DNA of 64,000 bases from Vogesella indigofera. GTDB taxonomy: Bacteria; Pseudomonadota; Gammaproteobacteria; Burkholderiales; Chromobacteriaceae. Positions 30,836 to 40,360 of the stretch are shown one piece after another. The stretch covers positions 120,928-184,927 of the forward strand of contig NZ_RBID01000019.1 of assembly GCF_003633895.1 (NCBI RefSeq). Reading direction: 5' to 3'. The position numbers and the translations under genes are program-made. The number at the start of each line of letters is the position of its first letter. The first letter of the stretch is position 1. Below the pieces are notes generated by a model. It did not search any database and was not told where the DNA came from. It saw nothing but the letters and a program-made list of their open reading frames with translations.

Positions 30836-31618
30836 ATGGCACGACTCGATAGTCAGCAGGCATTCGAACAGCACCTGCAGCGCGACACCGCGCAGCGCTA
30901 TGTCGCCCAGTTTGCCGGTTGCTGGCTGCAGAGCTGTTTCCAGCCGATCTTCTACCGCAGCGGCGGCGTGTTCGGCCACGAGGCGCTGTTGCGGGTGCAC
31001 GACGCGGCCGGCGACAGCGTGCGCCCAGACCGTTTCTTCGCCAGCCTGCCGCTGTTGCAGCAGATCGACGCCGACAGCCTGGCACGGGTGATCCACATCC
31101 GCAACTTCGCCGCCAGTGCCGAGCCGGGCTGCCTGACGCTGAACCTGCTGCCGCTGACGGTGGTGCATGAGGCCGGTTATGGCGGCAACTACGCGCTGAT
31201 GCTGCAACGGCTGCAGCAGCTGGGCATCGACAACGGCCGCGTGATCCTGGAGGTGGTGGAGTACGAGGTGGAAGAGGGCGACGGCGCGCTGTCGGCGGCG
31301 CTGGGTGCGGCGGCAGCGGCCGGTTTCGGCATCGCGGTGGACGATTTCGGCGCCATGGCCTCCGGTCACGGCCGGGTGCGCGCGCTGCGACCGGACATCA
31401 TCAAGATCGACCGCAGCCTGCTGCTGGACTACATGCAGGGCGACAACGGCCAGCTGGCGGCGGTGCTGCAGCTGGGCTGGGAGGTCGGCAGCCGCATGCT
31501 GGTGGAAGGCATCGAGACCGAGGCGCAGTACCGTGCGATGTGCGGCCTCGGCGTCGAGCTGTACCAGGGTTTTTACCTCGGGCGGCCGGGCTTCCTGCCG
31601 GTGCGGCGCGAGCTGTGA
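30836..31618 (+). CDS. Stand-alone EAL-domain c-di-GMP phosphodiesterase
   Basis: 260 aa, essentially a single EAL domain. Catalytic and metal-binding elements appear intact: GHEALLRV (EAL), Asn in LTLNLLP, ILEVVEYE, VDDFGAM, IKIDRSLL, VEGIETEAQY and YQGFYLGRP. It is therefore predicted to hydrolyse c-di-GMP. No TM or sensor domain is visible; the first 35 residues are a short helical lead. ATG 30836 is preferred over 30833 because GGAGG at 30827-30831 would be only 1 nt from the latter. It ends at a long repeat-built terminator. Confidence 0.9.
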   Translation: MARLDSQQAFEQHLQRDTAQRYVAQFAGCWLQSCFQPIFYRSGGVFGHEALLRVHDAAGDSVRPDRFFASLPLLQQIDADSLARVIHIRNFAASAEPGCLTLNLLPLTVVHEAGYGGNYALMLQRLQQLGIDNGRVILEVVEYEVEEGDGALSAALGAAAAAGFGIAVDDFGAMASGHGRVRALRPDIIKIDRSLLLDYMQGDNGQLAAVLQLGWEVGSRMLVEGIETEAQYRAMCGLGVELYQGFYLGRPGFLPVRREL

Positions 31619-31630
31619 GCCATGAATGAA

Positions 31631-31675
31631 AAAAGGTTGGCCGCAAGCCGGTAACGGGCTTGCGGCCAACCTTTT
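31631..31675. terminator. Bidirectional terminator made of paired GGTTGGCCGC repeats
   Basis: AAAAGGTTGGCCGCAAGCC (31631-31649) pairs perfectly with its complement at 31657-31675: a 19-bp stem, 7-nt loop, flanked by A-run and T-run. It lies between the convergent EAL gene and the giant oxidoreductase gene. Confidence 0.95.
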
Positions 31676-31689
31676 GCCGGGCTGCCGCC

Positions 31690-34600
31690 TTACAGCAGCA
31701 CGCGTTCGATGCCGCCGTTGCGGGCGTTGTCGACGTAGTCCTTCATCCAGTTGTCACCCAGCAGGTGCTTGGCCATTTCCACCACGATGTAGTCGGCCTG
31801 GGTGCCGGTGTCGTCGCTGTAGCGGCTCAAACCCTGCAGGCAGGACGGGCAGGAGGTCAGGATCTTCACCGGCTTGTCGCTGTCGCCGAGCTTGGCCAGA
31901 TCCTTGTTGATCTCCTCTTCCTTGCGGAAGCGCACCTGGGTGGCGATGTCCGGACGGCTGGCGGCAAAGGTGCCGGATTCGCCGCAGCAGCGGTCGTTCT
32001 GTACCACGCCGCCGCCGAGCAGCTCGTTGACCACCTTGATCGGCTGGTAGGCCTTCATCGGGGTGTGGCACGGGTCGTGGTACATGTACTTCTGGCCGCC
32101 GACGCCGTCCAGCTTCAGCCCTTTTTCCATCAGGTATTCGTGGATGTCGATGATGCGACAGCCGGGGAAGATCTCCTCGAAGCGGTAGTTGGCCAGCTGG
32201 TCGTAACAGGTGCCACAGCTGACCACCACGGTCTTGATGTCGAGGTAGTTCAGCGTGTTGGCCATGCGGTGGAACAGCACGCGGTTCTCGGTGGTGATCT
32301 CGTCGCCCTTGTCCTTGAAGCCGGCGCTGGTCTGCGGGTAGCCGCAGCACAGGTAGCCCGGCGGCAGCACGGTCTGGGTGCCGACGTGCCACAGCATCGC
32401 CTGGGTGGCGAGGCCGACCTGGCTGAACAGGCGCTCCGAGCCGCAGCCGGGGAAGTAGAACACCGCTTCCGCGTCTTCGCTGTCCTTCGGATTGCGGATC
32501 ACCGGGATCACGTTGCCGTCTTCCACGTCCAGCAGTGCGCGCGCGGTTTTCTTCGGCAGCCCGCCCGGCATCGGCTTGTTGATGAAGTGGATCACCTGCG
32601 CCTTGATCGGCGCCTTGCCCAGCGTCGCCGGCGGCTGCGCGGTCTGGCTGCCGGTCAGTCCCAGCTTCTTGCCGATGCGGTTGCCCAGGCGCTGCAGCTT
32701 GTAGGCGCCGCCGACCAGGCCGCTGCGGATGGTCTTGATGGTGGCCGGGTCCTTGGCGGTGAGGAAGGCCATGCCCAGCGCGGTGCCGGGGTTGAACTTC
32801 TTGTTGCCGGTCTTGCGCAGGAAGTTGCGCATCGCCACCGACACGTCGCCGAAGTCGATCTTCACCGGGCACGGCTTCACGCAGCGGTGGCACACGGTGC
32901 AGTGGTCGGCGACGTCGGACAGCTCTTCGAAGTGCTTCAGCGACACACCGCGGCGGGTCTGTTCCTCGTACAGGAAGGCTTCGGTCAACAGGCCGACGCC
33001 GAGGATCTTGTTGCGCGGCGAGTACAGCAGGTTGGCGCGCGGCACGTGGGTGGAGCACACCGGCTTGCACTTGCCGCAGCGCAGGCAGTCCTTCACCGAA
33101 TCGGAAATCTGGCCGATGTCGGACTGCTCCAGGATCAGCGATTCTGCGCCCAGCAGCGAGAACGACGGCGTGTAGGCCATGGCCAGGTCGGCGCCCGGCA
33201 GCAGCTTGCCCTTGTTGAAGTGGCCGTTGGGGTCGACGCGCGCCTTGTAGTCGCGGAAGGGCTGGATTTCCTCTTCGGTGAGGAATTCCAGCTTGGTGAT
33301 GCCGATGCCGTGCTCGCCGGAGATCACGCCGTTGAGCGAGCGCGCCAGCTTCATGATGCGTTCCACCGCGCGGTGCGCGGTCTGCAGCATCTCGTAGTCG
33401 TCGGAGTTGACCGGGATGTTGGTGTGCACGTTGCCGTCGCCGGCGTGCATGTGCAGCGCGACGAAGGCGCGGCCGCGCAGCACTTTCTGCTGGATCAGGC
33501 GGATGGCTTCGATGATGGGGCTGTCGGCCTTGCCGGCGAACAGCGCTTCCAGATCGGCCTGCAGCTCGCGCTTCCAGCTGACGCGCAGCTTGAAGTCGCG
33601 CATCGCGGTGAACACGCTGGCCTCAAGGTTGGCCGCAGCGTCTTCTAGCGGCGCTTGTGGCCAACCTTGCCGGTACTGCGCCAGCGGCGTGTCCAGGTTG
33701 TCCAGCAGCCACTGCCAGCGTTGCTGTACGGCGGTGATCAGCTCCAGCGCGGTCTCGCGGCGGTCGCCGATCAGCTCGTCGGCGGACAGGGTGCCGCCTT
33801 CGGTATCCACCGGCAGGCGGCCGTGGAAGAACTCGGCCAGCTGGCCCAGCAGCTTGATCTTACTGGCGATCGACAGCTCGATGTTGATGCGCTCGATGCC
33901 GTCGCTGTAGTCGCCGAGGCGATCCAGCGGGATCACCACGTCTTCGTTGATCTTGAAGGCGTTGGTGTGGCGGGCGATGGCGGCGGTGCGCGAACGGTCC
34001 AGCCAGAAGGTCTTGCGCGCCTCGGGAGTGACGGCGATGAAGCCTTCGCCGTGGCGGGCGTTGGCGTAGCGCACTACCTGGCTGGCGGCCTCGGCCACCG
34101 CGTTTTCGTTGTCGGACACGATGTCGGCGATCAGCACCATCTTCGGCCGGCCCTTGGACTTGGCCTTGGTGGCGTAGCCGACGGCGCGCACATAGCGCCA
34201 GTCGAGGTGCTCGAGGCCGGCCAGCTGCACGCCGGCCAGCACGCCGGCGCCGTTCGGCTTGAAGTAGTCGGTGATCTCGACGATGGCCGGGGTGGCTTCG
34301 GCGACGGTGCCGAAGAATTCCAGGCACACGGTGCGGGTGTGCGCCGGCATCTTGTGCAGCACGAAGCGCGCGCTGGTGATGATGCCGTCAGTGCCTTCCT
34401 TCTGCACGCCGGGCAGGCCGGCCAGGAACTTGTCGGTCACGTCCTTGCCGAGGCCGACCTTGCGGAAGCTGCGGCCGGGAATGTCCAGTTGTTCGCTGGA
34501 GATCACGGTCTGGCCGTCGTCCTGCAGGCGGCTGACACGGAAGCTGGCGACGTCGACGTCGTGGATCTTGCCGTAGTTGTGGTTGATGCGCTCGATAAAC

Positions 34601-35535
34601 AGCCAGTTGCCATCCGGATCGACCATCTTCCAGCTGGCGAGGTTGTCCAGCGCGGTGCCCCACAGCACCGCCTTCTTGCCGCCGGCGTTCATCGCCACGT
34701 TGCCGCCGATACAGGACGCTTCTGCCGAGGTTGGGTCCACCGCGAACACCAGGCCGGCGGCGCTGGCCGCTTCCGATACCCGGGCGGTGACCACGCCGGC
34801 ACCGCACTGGATGGTGGCGCGCTTGCCGTCGAGGCCGGGCAGGGCGATGTATTCGACGCCGACATGGCGATCCAGCTTCTCGGTGTTGATGACCGCCGAG
34901 CGCTTGTCCAGCGGCACCGCGCCGCCGGTGTAGCCGGTGCCGCCGCCGCGCGGGATGATGGTCAGCTCCAGCTCGATACAGGCTTTCACCAGCGGCGCGA
35001 TCTCGGCTTCCGTATCCGGGCACAGCACCACGAACGGGTATTCCACGCGCCAGTCGGTGGCGTCGGTCACGTGCGACACCCGCGCCAGACCGTCGAACAG
35101 GATGTTGTCGCGGCGGGTGATCTTGCCGAAGCGCTTGAGGATGGCGGCGCGCAGCTCGCGCGTCTCGCCGAACTGCTGCTCGAAGCTGTCCACCGCCTGG
35201 TAGGCGGCGGCGATCATGCGGCCAACCTTGTCGTTGCCGTCGCGGCGCTTGTCCACTTCGCCGAGGCGGTGACGCAGCGCGCCGACCAGTGCGGTCAGGC
35301 GTTGCGGATTGTCCAGCAGGTCATCGACCAGATAGGGGTTGCGGTCCACCACCCAGATGTCGCCCAGCACCTCGAAAAGCATACGGGCAGAACGGCCTGT
35401 TTTCCGTTCTGCCCGCAGCTCTTCGAGTAATTGCCACATCGGTTCGCCCAGCAGGCGAATGATGATCTCGCGATCCGAATATGAGGTGTAGTTGTACGGG
35501 ATTTCCCGCACGCGTGTGTGAGTGGTGGCGCTCAT
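31690..35535 (-). CDS. Giant FAD/Fe-S oxidoreductase with N-terminal DUF3683
   Basis: 1281 aa. It has an N-terminal DUF3683-like domain (about 1-140), then an FAD-binding type 4 domain ([14 protein letters not shown] region) and an FAD-oxidase C-terminal domain. A ferredoxin-like module follows ([11 protein letters not shown] and [12 protein letters not shown], two 4Fe-4S). Two CCG domains of GlpC/HdrB type close it ([34 protein letters not shown]). The arrangement resembles D-lactate/D-2-hydroxyacid dehydrogenases such as YdiJ but is longer. Substrate is not determinable. Probably membrane-associated electron transfer to quinone (inference). One paired repeat and one single repeat copy lie within its coding sequence. 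Confidence 0.88.
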   Translation of the reverse strand: MSATTHTRVREIPYNYTSYSDREIIIRLLGEPMWQLLEELRAERKTGRSARMLFEVLGDIWVVDRNPYLVDDLLDNPQRLTALVGALRHRLGEVDKRRDGNDKVGRMIAAAYQAVDSFEQQFGETRELRAAILKRFGKITRRDNILFDGLARVSHVTDATDWRVEYPFVVLCPDTEAEIAPLVKACIELELTIIPRGGGTGYTGGAVPLDKRSAVINTEKLDRHVGVEYIALPGLDGKRATIQCGAGVVTARVSEAASAAGLVFAVDPTSAEASCIGGNVAMNAGGKKAVLWGTALDNLASWKMVDPDGNWLFIERINHNYGKIHDVDVASFRVSRLQDDGQTVISSEQLDIPGRSFRKVGLGKDVTDKFLAGLPGVQKEGTDGIITSARFVLHKMPAHTRTVCLEFFGTVAEATPAIVEITDYFKPNGAGVLAGVQLAGLEHLDWRYVRAVGYATKAKSKGRPKMVLIADIVSDNENAVAEAASQVVRYANARHGEGFIAVTPEARKTFWLDRSRTAAIARHTNAFKINEDVVIPLDRLGDYSDGIERINIELSIASKIKLLGQLAEFFHGRLPVDTEGGTLSADELIGDRRETALELITAVQQRWQWLLDNLDTPLAQYRQGWPQAPLEDAAANLEASVFTAMRDFKLRVSWKRELQADLEALFAGKADSPIIEAIRLIQQKVLRGRAFVALHMHAGDGNVHTNIPVNSDDYEMLQTAHRAVERIMKLARSLNGVISGEHGIGITKLEFLTEEEIQPFRDYKARVDPNGHFNKGKLLPGADLAMAYTPSFSLLGAESLILEQSDIGQISDSVKDCLRCGKCKPVCSTHVPRANLLYSPRNKILGVGLLTEAFLYEEQTRRGVSLKHFEELSDVADHCTVCHRCVKPCPVKIDFGDVSVAMRNFLRKTGNKKFNPGTALGMAFLTAKDPATIKTIRSGLVGGAYKLQRLGNRIGKKLGLTGSQTAQPPATLGKAPIKAQVIHFINKPMPGGLPKKTARALLDVEDGNVIPVIRNPKDSEDAEAVFYFPGCGSERLFSQVGLATQAMLWHVGTQTVLPPGYLCCGYPQTSAGFKDKGDEITTENRVLFHRMANTLNYLDIKTVVVSCGTCYDQLANYRFEEIFPGCRIIDIHEYLMEKGLKLDGVGGQKYMYHDPCHTPMKAYQPIKVVNELLGGGVVQNDRCCGESGTFAASRPDIATQVRFRKEEEINKDLAKLGDSDKPVKILTSCPSCLQGLSRYSDDTGTQADYIVVEMAKHLLGDNWMKDYVDNARNGGIERVLL
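33625..33668. repeat. Paired repeat (one exact, one variant) inside the oxidoreductase gene
   Basis: AAGGTTGGCCGC (33625-33636) faces the one-mismatch copy GTGGCCAACCTT (33657-33668), forming a potential hairpin within coding sequence. On the minus strand it encodes QGWPQAP...AAANLEA, a weakly constrained linker. Confidence 0.8.
35217..35230 (-). repeat. Dispersed TGCGGCCAACCTTG repeat inside the oxidoreductase gene
   Basis: Exact copy near the N-terminal end, read in frame on the minus strand as D-K-V-G-R-M. Confidence 0.85.
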
Positions 35536-35748
35536 TATGTCCCTGAACTTCGGCGATTATTTGTGGAGAGTTGCCGCGATTTTACCGCAAATGCTGCGCC
35601 GCGAAAAATGCCGCTAACGTCAGGCTGATATAACCGTTAGTGATTGGATATTGTCGGCATTATGCAAATAACGCGGGCCGTTTTTTAGCGGGCGCAGCAC
35701 GGCAACTGGCGGCCAGGGTTGGCCGCCAGCGGGGGACAATGGGGGGGC

Positions 35749-36723
35749 TCAGGTTGCGAGCTGCGCGGCCAGCCGCACCGCCTCGAACAGGCTGCCGGGG
35801 TCGGCGCGGCCGGTGGCGGCGAGATCGAGCGCGGTGCCGTGATCGACCGAGGTGCGAATGATGGGCAGGCCCAGCGTGATGTTGATGCCGGCGCCGAAGC
35901 TGGCGTGCTTCAGTACCGGCAGGCCCTGGTCGTGGTACATCGCCAGCACCGCATCGCCCTGCGCCAGCTTGTCGGGGTTGAACAGGGTGTCGGCCGGCAG
36001 CGGCCCGATCAGGTTCATGCCCTCGCCACGCAATGCGGCCAACGTTGGCTCGATGACGTCGATTTCCTCGCGGCCCATGTGGCCACCCTCGCCGGCGTGC
36101 GGGTTGAGGCCGGCGACCAGGATGCGCGGCGCGGCGATGCCGAACTTGGTGACCAGATCGGCGTGCAGGATGCGGATCACCGCGGCGAGGCTATCGCGGG
36201 TGATGGCATCGGCTACCTGCCGCAGCGGCAGGTGGGTGGTGGCCAGCGCCACGCGCATGCCGGCCCCGGCCAGCATCATCACCACCAGTGGCGTGGCGGT
36301 GTGCTCGGCGAGGTACTCGGTGTGGCCGGAGAAGGCCACCCCGGCGTCATTGATCACGCCCTTGTGCACCGGCGCGGTGACCATGGCGGCAAACTCGCCG
36401 CTCAGGCAGCCGGCGATGGCGACATCCAGCGTGGCCAAGACGTAGCGGCCGTTGGCCGCATCCAGCACCCCCGGCCGGCAGGGCGCGGCCAGCGGCACGT
36501 GCCACACCTCCAGCGCCCCGGCCGGCGCGGGCTGCGCGCGCTGGTAGTCGACCAGCGGCACGTCCAGCCCCAGCGCGGCGGTGCGCTGTTGCAGCAGGGT
36601 CTTGTCGGCGATGACGACGCAGCGCGCCGGCAGCGCCAGCTCGGGCAGGCGCAGCACCAGGTCGGGGCCGATGCCGGCCGGTTCTCCGGCGGTGACGGCG
36701 AGGAGGGGGAGCGGGGTGGACAT
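35749..36723 (-). CDS. pdxA: 4-hydroxythreonine-4-phosphate dehydrogenase PdxA
   Basis: NAD-dependent oxidative decarboxylation in the DXP-dependent pathway to pyridoxal phosphate. 324 aa. Signature segments are [59 protein letters not shown] and [12 protein letters not shown] (metal-binding His residues). ATG 36723 is chosen because it starts [17 protein letters not shown]; an upstream extension is hydrophobic low-complexity sequence from the intergenic repeats. Downstream of surA-lptD on the same strand but separated by a terminator hairpin. Confidence 0.96.
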   Translation of the reverse strand: MSTPLPLLAVTAGEPAGIGPDLVLRLPELALPARCVVIADKTLLQQRTAALGLDVPLVDYQRAQPAPAGALEVWHVPLAAPCRPGVLDAANGRYVLATLDVAIAGCLSGEFAAMVTAPVHKGVINDAGVAFSGHTEYLAEHTATPLVVMMLAGAGMRVALATTHLPLRQVADAITRDSLAAVIRILHADLVTKFGIAAPRILVAGLNPHAGEGGHMGREEIDVIEPTLAALRGEGMNLIGPLPADTLFNPDKLAQGDAVLAMYHDQGLPVLKHASFGAGINITLGLPIIRTSVDHGTALDLAATGRADPGSLFEAVRLAAQLAT

Positions 36724-36732
36724 GGCGGCTTT

Positions 36733-36774
36733 CAGCAATAAAAGGGCAGCAATGAAAGGGGCAGCAATAAAAAA
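36733..36774. repeat. Three short tandem repeats upstream of pdxA
   Basis: Three imperfect 14-15 bp units, each CAGCAAT(A/G)AAA(A/G)GG-like, in the pdxA leader between the surA terminator and the pdxA start. Confidence 0.7.
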
Positions 36775-36796
36775 GGCCGGTGCGAGCACCGGCCTT
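36770..36796 (-). terminator. Terminator downstream of surA
   Basis: GGCCGGTG-cgag-CACCGGCC hairpin followed on the minus strand by TTTTTT, just past the surA stop. Confidence 0.88.
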
Positions 36797-36801
36797 GGGG
36801 G

Positions 36802-38082
36802 TTATTTTTCGATCAGCCGGTCATCGATGAAGGCCGCGGCGCGCAGTTGCTGCAACCAGTCGTTGTAGTTCTGCTCTGCCTTGCGCTGGCGGATCTGCTG
36901 CTTGATCGCCAGCTTGGCGCGTTCGCCGGACACGTCCTGGCTGCGCACTTCTTCCAGCCGGATCAGGTGCCAGCCGAACGGGCTGCGTACCGGCTCGCTG
37001 TTTTGCCCGGCTTGCAGCGCGTTGAAGGCGCGCTCGAATTCCGGCACCGTATCGCCGGGGTTGAGCCAGCCCAGATCGCCGCCGAGCGAGGCGCTGCCGT
37101 CCTCCGAGAACTGGCGTGCCACCGCTTCGAAGCTGGCGCCGCGCTGCAGGCGGTCCTGCACTTGCAGGATGCGCGCCTTGGCTTCCGCTTCCGAGGTGGC
37201 TTCGTTGGTCTTGATCAGGATGTGGCGCACCTTGTGCTGCTGCACCAGCTGCTCGCCGGCGCTGTTGCGCTTGTCGGACAGCTTGAACAGGAACAGGCTG
37301 CCGTTGGCGCGCACGATGTCGGTGACGTCGCCGACCTTCATGCTGTCCAGCAGCTGGATGAAGTCCGGCGGCAGCGCGCTGGCGCCTTTCCAGCCCATGT
37401 CGCCGCCGCTGAGCGCGGTGGCGGCTTCGGAGTAGCGGGCGGCCACTTCGGCGAACGACTGGCCGTTACGGATCGCCTGCTGTGCTTCCTGCAGCCGCTG
37501 GCGCAGTTTCTCAATCTGCGCGGCATCGGCGCGTTCCGGTATGTTGAGCTGGATCATCGCCAGCCGGTACTCGGCGTTGGACAGCCCCTGGGTGCTCTTC
37601 AGCACCTGCTCCACCTCGCTGTCGGTGACATTGACGCGGCCGACGATCTCGCGTTCCTTGATGCGGTCCAGCAGCAGGTCCTTGCGCAGGCTCTTGCGGA
37701 ACTGCTCCAGTGACAGCCCGTCCTGCTGCAGGCGGGCGTACAGCCCCTGCAGGTCCGTCTTGTTCTGTGCCGCCAGCCGTTGCAGGGTCTGGTCGATTTC
37801 GCTTTCGCTGACGCGCAGGCCGTTGCTGGCGGCGTACTGCAGCTGCAGCTGCTCGTTGACCATCAGGTCCAGCACCTGCCGCGACAGCACGCTGGCCGGC
37901 GGCAGTGCCACGTTCTGCCGTTTCAGGCTGGCGGTGATTTCGGCTTCGCGCTGTTGCAGTTCGCTCAGCGTGATCACGCCGTTATTGATCACGGCGACGA
38001 TGCGGTCGGCGGTCTGCACGGCAGCGCTGGCCGGGGTGGCCAGGCTGAGGGCGAGGGTCGCGGCAAGAAGGAGCTGTTTCAT
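36802..38082 (-). CDS. surA: Periplasmic chaperone / peptidyl-prolyl isomerase SurA
   Basis: Escorts unfolded outer-membrane proteins, including LptD, across the periplasm. 426 aa. It has a signal peptide (1-20, ending ASAAVQ) and the SurA N-terminal chaperone domain (IVAVINNGVITLSELQQRE..). Two parvulin domains follow (about 170-270 and 280-380, the second with VRHILIKT, FEAVARQFSED and GGDLGWLNPG). The start overlaps the lptD stop by one base (TGATG), giving tight coupling with its best-known client. Confidence 0.96.
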   Translation of the reverse strand: MKQLLLAATLALSLATPASAAVQTADRIVAVINNGVITLSELQQREAEITASLKRQNVALPPASVLSRQVLDLMVNEQLQLQYAASNGLRVSESEIDQTLQRLAAQNKTDLQGLYARLQQDGLSLEQFRKSLRKDLLLDRIKEREIVGRVNVTDSEVEQVLKSTQGLSNAEYRLAMIQLNIPERADAAQIEKLRQRLQEAQQAIRNGQSFAEVAARYSEAATALSGGDMGWKGASALPPDFIQLLDSMKVGDVTDIVRANGSLFLFKLSDKRNSAGEQLVQQHKVRHILIKTNEATSEAEAKARILQVQDRLQRGASFEAVARQFSEDGSASLGGDLGWLNPGDTVPEFERAFNALQAGQNSEPVRSPFGWHLIRLEEVRSQDVSGERAKLAIKQQIRQRKAEQNYNDWLQQLRAAAFIDDRLIEK

Positions 38083-40274
38083 CAGTTACCTGTTGTCTCG
38101 TTGATTGGGCTGTAGCCCGGAATGGCTAGTCGCAGGGCATTGAGCGGATTGCTGCCGACGCTGCTGAAGTCTTTCAGCTCCAGTTGCAGGAACACGGCAT
38201 TCTTGGTCTTGTCGAGGTCGGTGACGTAGCGCTGGCCGACCACGCGCATGCTCCAGCAGCCATCGTTGTACTCCACCCCGGCCAGTTGCTCCAACGCTTT
38301 TTTGTCGCGCAGCGAGTAGTTCTGCCGCGCCACCGCGTACCAGCGCGGCGCGATCGGCCACTGGCCGGCGACATCGATCTGGCGCAAGGTGTCACGCTCG
38401 CTGCCGCTGCCGATCAGCTCGTCACGGCCGTAGCGGTAGCGCACGCTGACGGTCTTGCCCGGTGCCGGGTTGTAGCGCAGCTGCGCATTGTAGCGTTCGG
38501 TCTTGGATAGCGCCTGGTTGTACTGGTAGGAACCGTCCAGCCGCAGGCTGTGGCTGAGGTCGCCGCCGACGGTCACGAGCAGGTCGGAACCGGCCTCGCT
38601 GCGTTCGCTGCTGCTGCCGTCGAGGCTGATGTCGTCGCGGCTGAGGTAGAAGCGCTGGCCGATGGCGACGCGCAGCCGTTCCAGCCCGTTTTCCTTGTCC
38701 AGATAGCGGCTGGTCAGCGCCGCGGTGACCTGGTTGGCCGCATTGATGCGGTCGTGGCCGGAGAAGCGGTTTTCGGTGAACAGCTGCGCAAAGTTGAAGT
38801 CGTTTTCCGAGGTGTCGAAGTTGGGCAGGCTGGACTGATCGACCTTCGGGATCTTCACGTAGAACAGGCGCGGCTCCAGCGTCTGGTTCATGTCGCGGCC
38901 GAACAGCGTGCTGTCGCGCTCGAAGTACAGGCCGCTGTCGAGGCTGACGATAGGCAGCGTGCGTTCGTCGCTGCGCACCGTCTGGCTGCTGTCGCTGTTG
39001 GCCAGTTCGTAGCGGGTAAAGTGGACGCCGACTTTCGGGCGCAGGAAGCCCCACGGCCGTTCGATGGCATAGCCCAGGCTGGGGTAGGCCACCAGCCGCG
39101 TGCCTTCTTGCTTGCTGCTGTGACTGAAGCGGGTTAGCTCGCTTTCGAGGTTGCTGCTGAAACCGGCGAACTGTTGGCGGGCGTTGATGCTCAGCTGCGG
39201 CAGGCGCGCGTACGGCTCTTCCACCGTGCCGTTCTCGTCCTGCAGCGTCTGGTAGCGCTGCGCCTTCAGCGTCACCGAGCCCCACTCCGGCCGGTAGCTG
39301 AGCCAGGCCTCGCGCTTGAGGTTGACGTTGGCCGCACTGCTGACGCGGTCGCCAAAGTCGTCGAAATAGTCGTCATCGGACACGTAGGCGCCGTTGGCGC
39401 CCGCACTCAGCGCCGGTGCCAGCTGTTGCACGTGTTCGCCCTTCCACAGGAAGCGGCTCTGCTCGCTTTTCTTGTCGTCGGGCAACTGCTCGGTATACAG
39501 CTGGCCCTGGGCGTCCGGCAGCAGGTAGCGGCCTTCCAGTCCCAGCATCATGCCGCGCTGTTCGATGTAGCGCGGGGTAATGGTGGCGTCGTAGTTCGGC
39601 GCGATGTTCCAGTAGTAGGGCAGCGACACCTGCAGCCCGTCGCTGCCGGTGCTGATGGTCGGGAACAGCAGGCCGCTCTTGCGGCCGCCGTCCAGCGGGA
39701 AGTCGATCCACGGCGTGTACAAGATAGGCACGCCCTGGAATTCCACCCGCGCATTGCGCGCCACGCCGACATTGCGACCGTAGTCGAGGTCGATGGTGCT
39801 GGCCTTCAGGTACCAGGAGTCGTCGTTGGGATCGCAGGTGTTGGCGCGTGCGCTGCGCAGGCGGTAGTTGTCCTTGCCCTGGAATTCGAGCTTGCCGGCA
39901 TTGCCGCGCAGCGTCTTGCCGTCGCGGCCGAAGCTGAAGCTCGCGTTGCTGGCACTGCCGCTGCGCTCGCCCAGCAGGTAGTCGAGCTGCTCCGCCTCGA
40001 TTTGGCCGTCCGCCTGCGTCAGCCGCACCCGCTCGCCGGCGCGCAACTGCTGGCGCTGGACGAAGTATTCCAGCCAGTCGGCCTCGACGGTCTGGTCGTC
40101 GCGGGTGGCCTTCACCTGACCGCTGGCCTTCAGCTCGACGTCCATCTGGCCGCTCAGGGTGTCGGATTCGACACTCAGCGTGCCCGCCGGCAGGGAGTCC
40201 GCCTGCGCCAGCGGCAGCAGGAACAGGGGGAGCAAGGCCGCCATCACGGGCGTCAAACGGAAGCGTGTCTGCAT
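38082..40274 (-). CDS. lptD: LPS-assembly outer-membrane protein LptD
   Basis: Outer-membrane translocon (with LptE) inserting LPS in the outer leaflet. 730 aa. A signal peptide (1-25, ending AQA|DS) is followed by the N-terminal OstA jellyroll (about 45-190) and a large C-terminal beta-barrel. Only two cysteines are present in the whole protein, one in RANTCDPNDD near the end of the N-domain and one in YNDGCWSMRV near the C-terminus. They could form one inter-domain disulfide, against two in E. coli. First gene of lptD-surA. Confidence 0.95.
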   Translation of the reverse strand: MQTRFRLTPVMAALLPLFLLPLAQADSLPAGTLSVESDTLSGQMDVELKASGQVKATRDDQTVEADWLEYFVQRQQLRAGERVRLTQADGQIEAEQLDYLLGERSGSASNASFSFGRDGKTLRGNAGKLEFQGKDNYRLRSARANTCDPNDDSWYLKASTIDLDYGRNVGVARNARVEFQGVPILYTPWIDFPLDGGRKSGLLFPTISTGSDGLQVSLPYYWNIAPNYDATITPRYIEQRGMMLGLEGRYLLPDAQGQLYTEQLPDDKKSEQSRFLWKGEHVQQLAPALSAGANGAYVSDDDYFDDFGDRVSSAANVNLKREAWLSYRPEWGSVTLKAQRYQTLQDENGTVEEPYARLPQLSINARQQFAGFSSNLESELTRFSHSSKQEGTRLVAYPSLGYAIERPWGFLRPKVGVHFTRYELANSDSSQTVRSDERTLPIVSLDSGLYFERDSTLFGRDMNQTLEPRLFYVKIPKVDQSSLPNFDTSENDFNFAQLFTENRFSGHDRINAANQVTAALTSRYLDKENGLERLRVAIGQRFYLSRDDISLDGSSSERSEAGSDLLVTVGGDLSHSLRLDGSYQYNQALSKTERYNAQLRYNPAPGKTVSVRYRYGRDELIGSGSERDTLRQIDVAGQWPIAPRWYAVARQNYSLRDKKALEQLAGVEYNDGCWSMRVVGQRYVTDLDKTKNAVFLQLELKDFSSVGSNPLNALRLAIPGYSPINETTGN

Positions 40275-40360
40275 CGGAAGAAGTCGAGCCGGCCATGTTG
40301 GGGCGCGGTCAAAGCGGTTACAATCGCGTCATTGTACCCAATTTGCCGATATACGCGACT

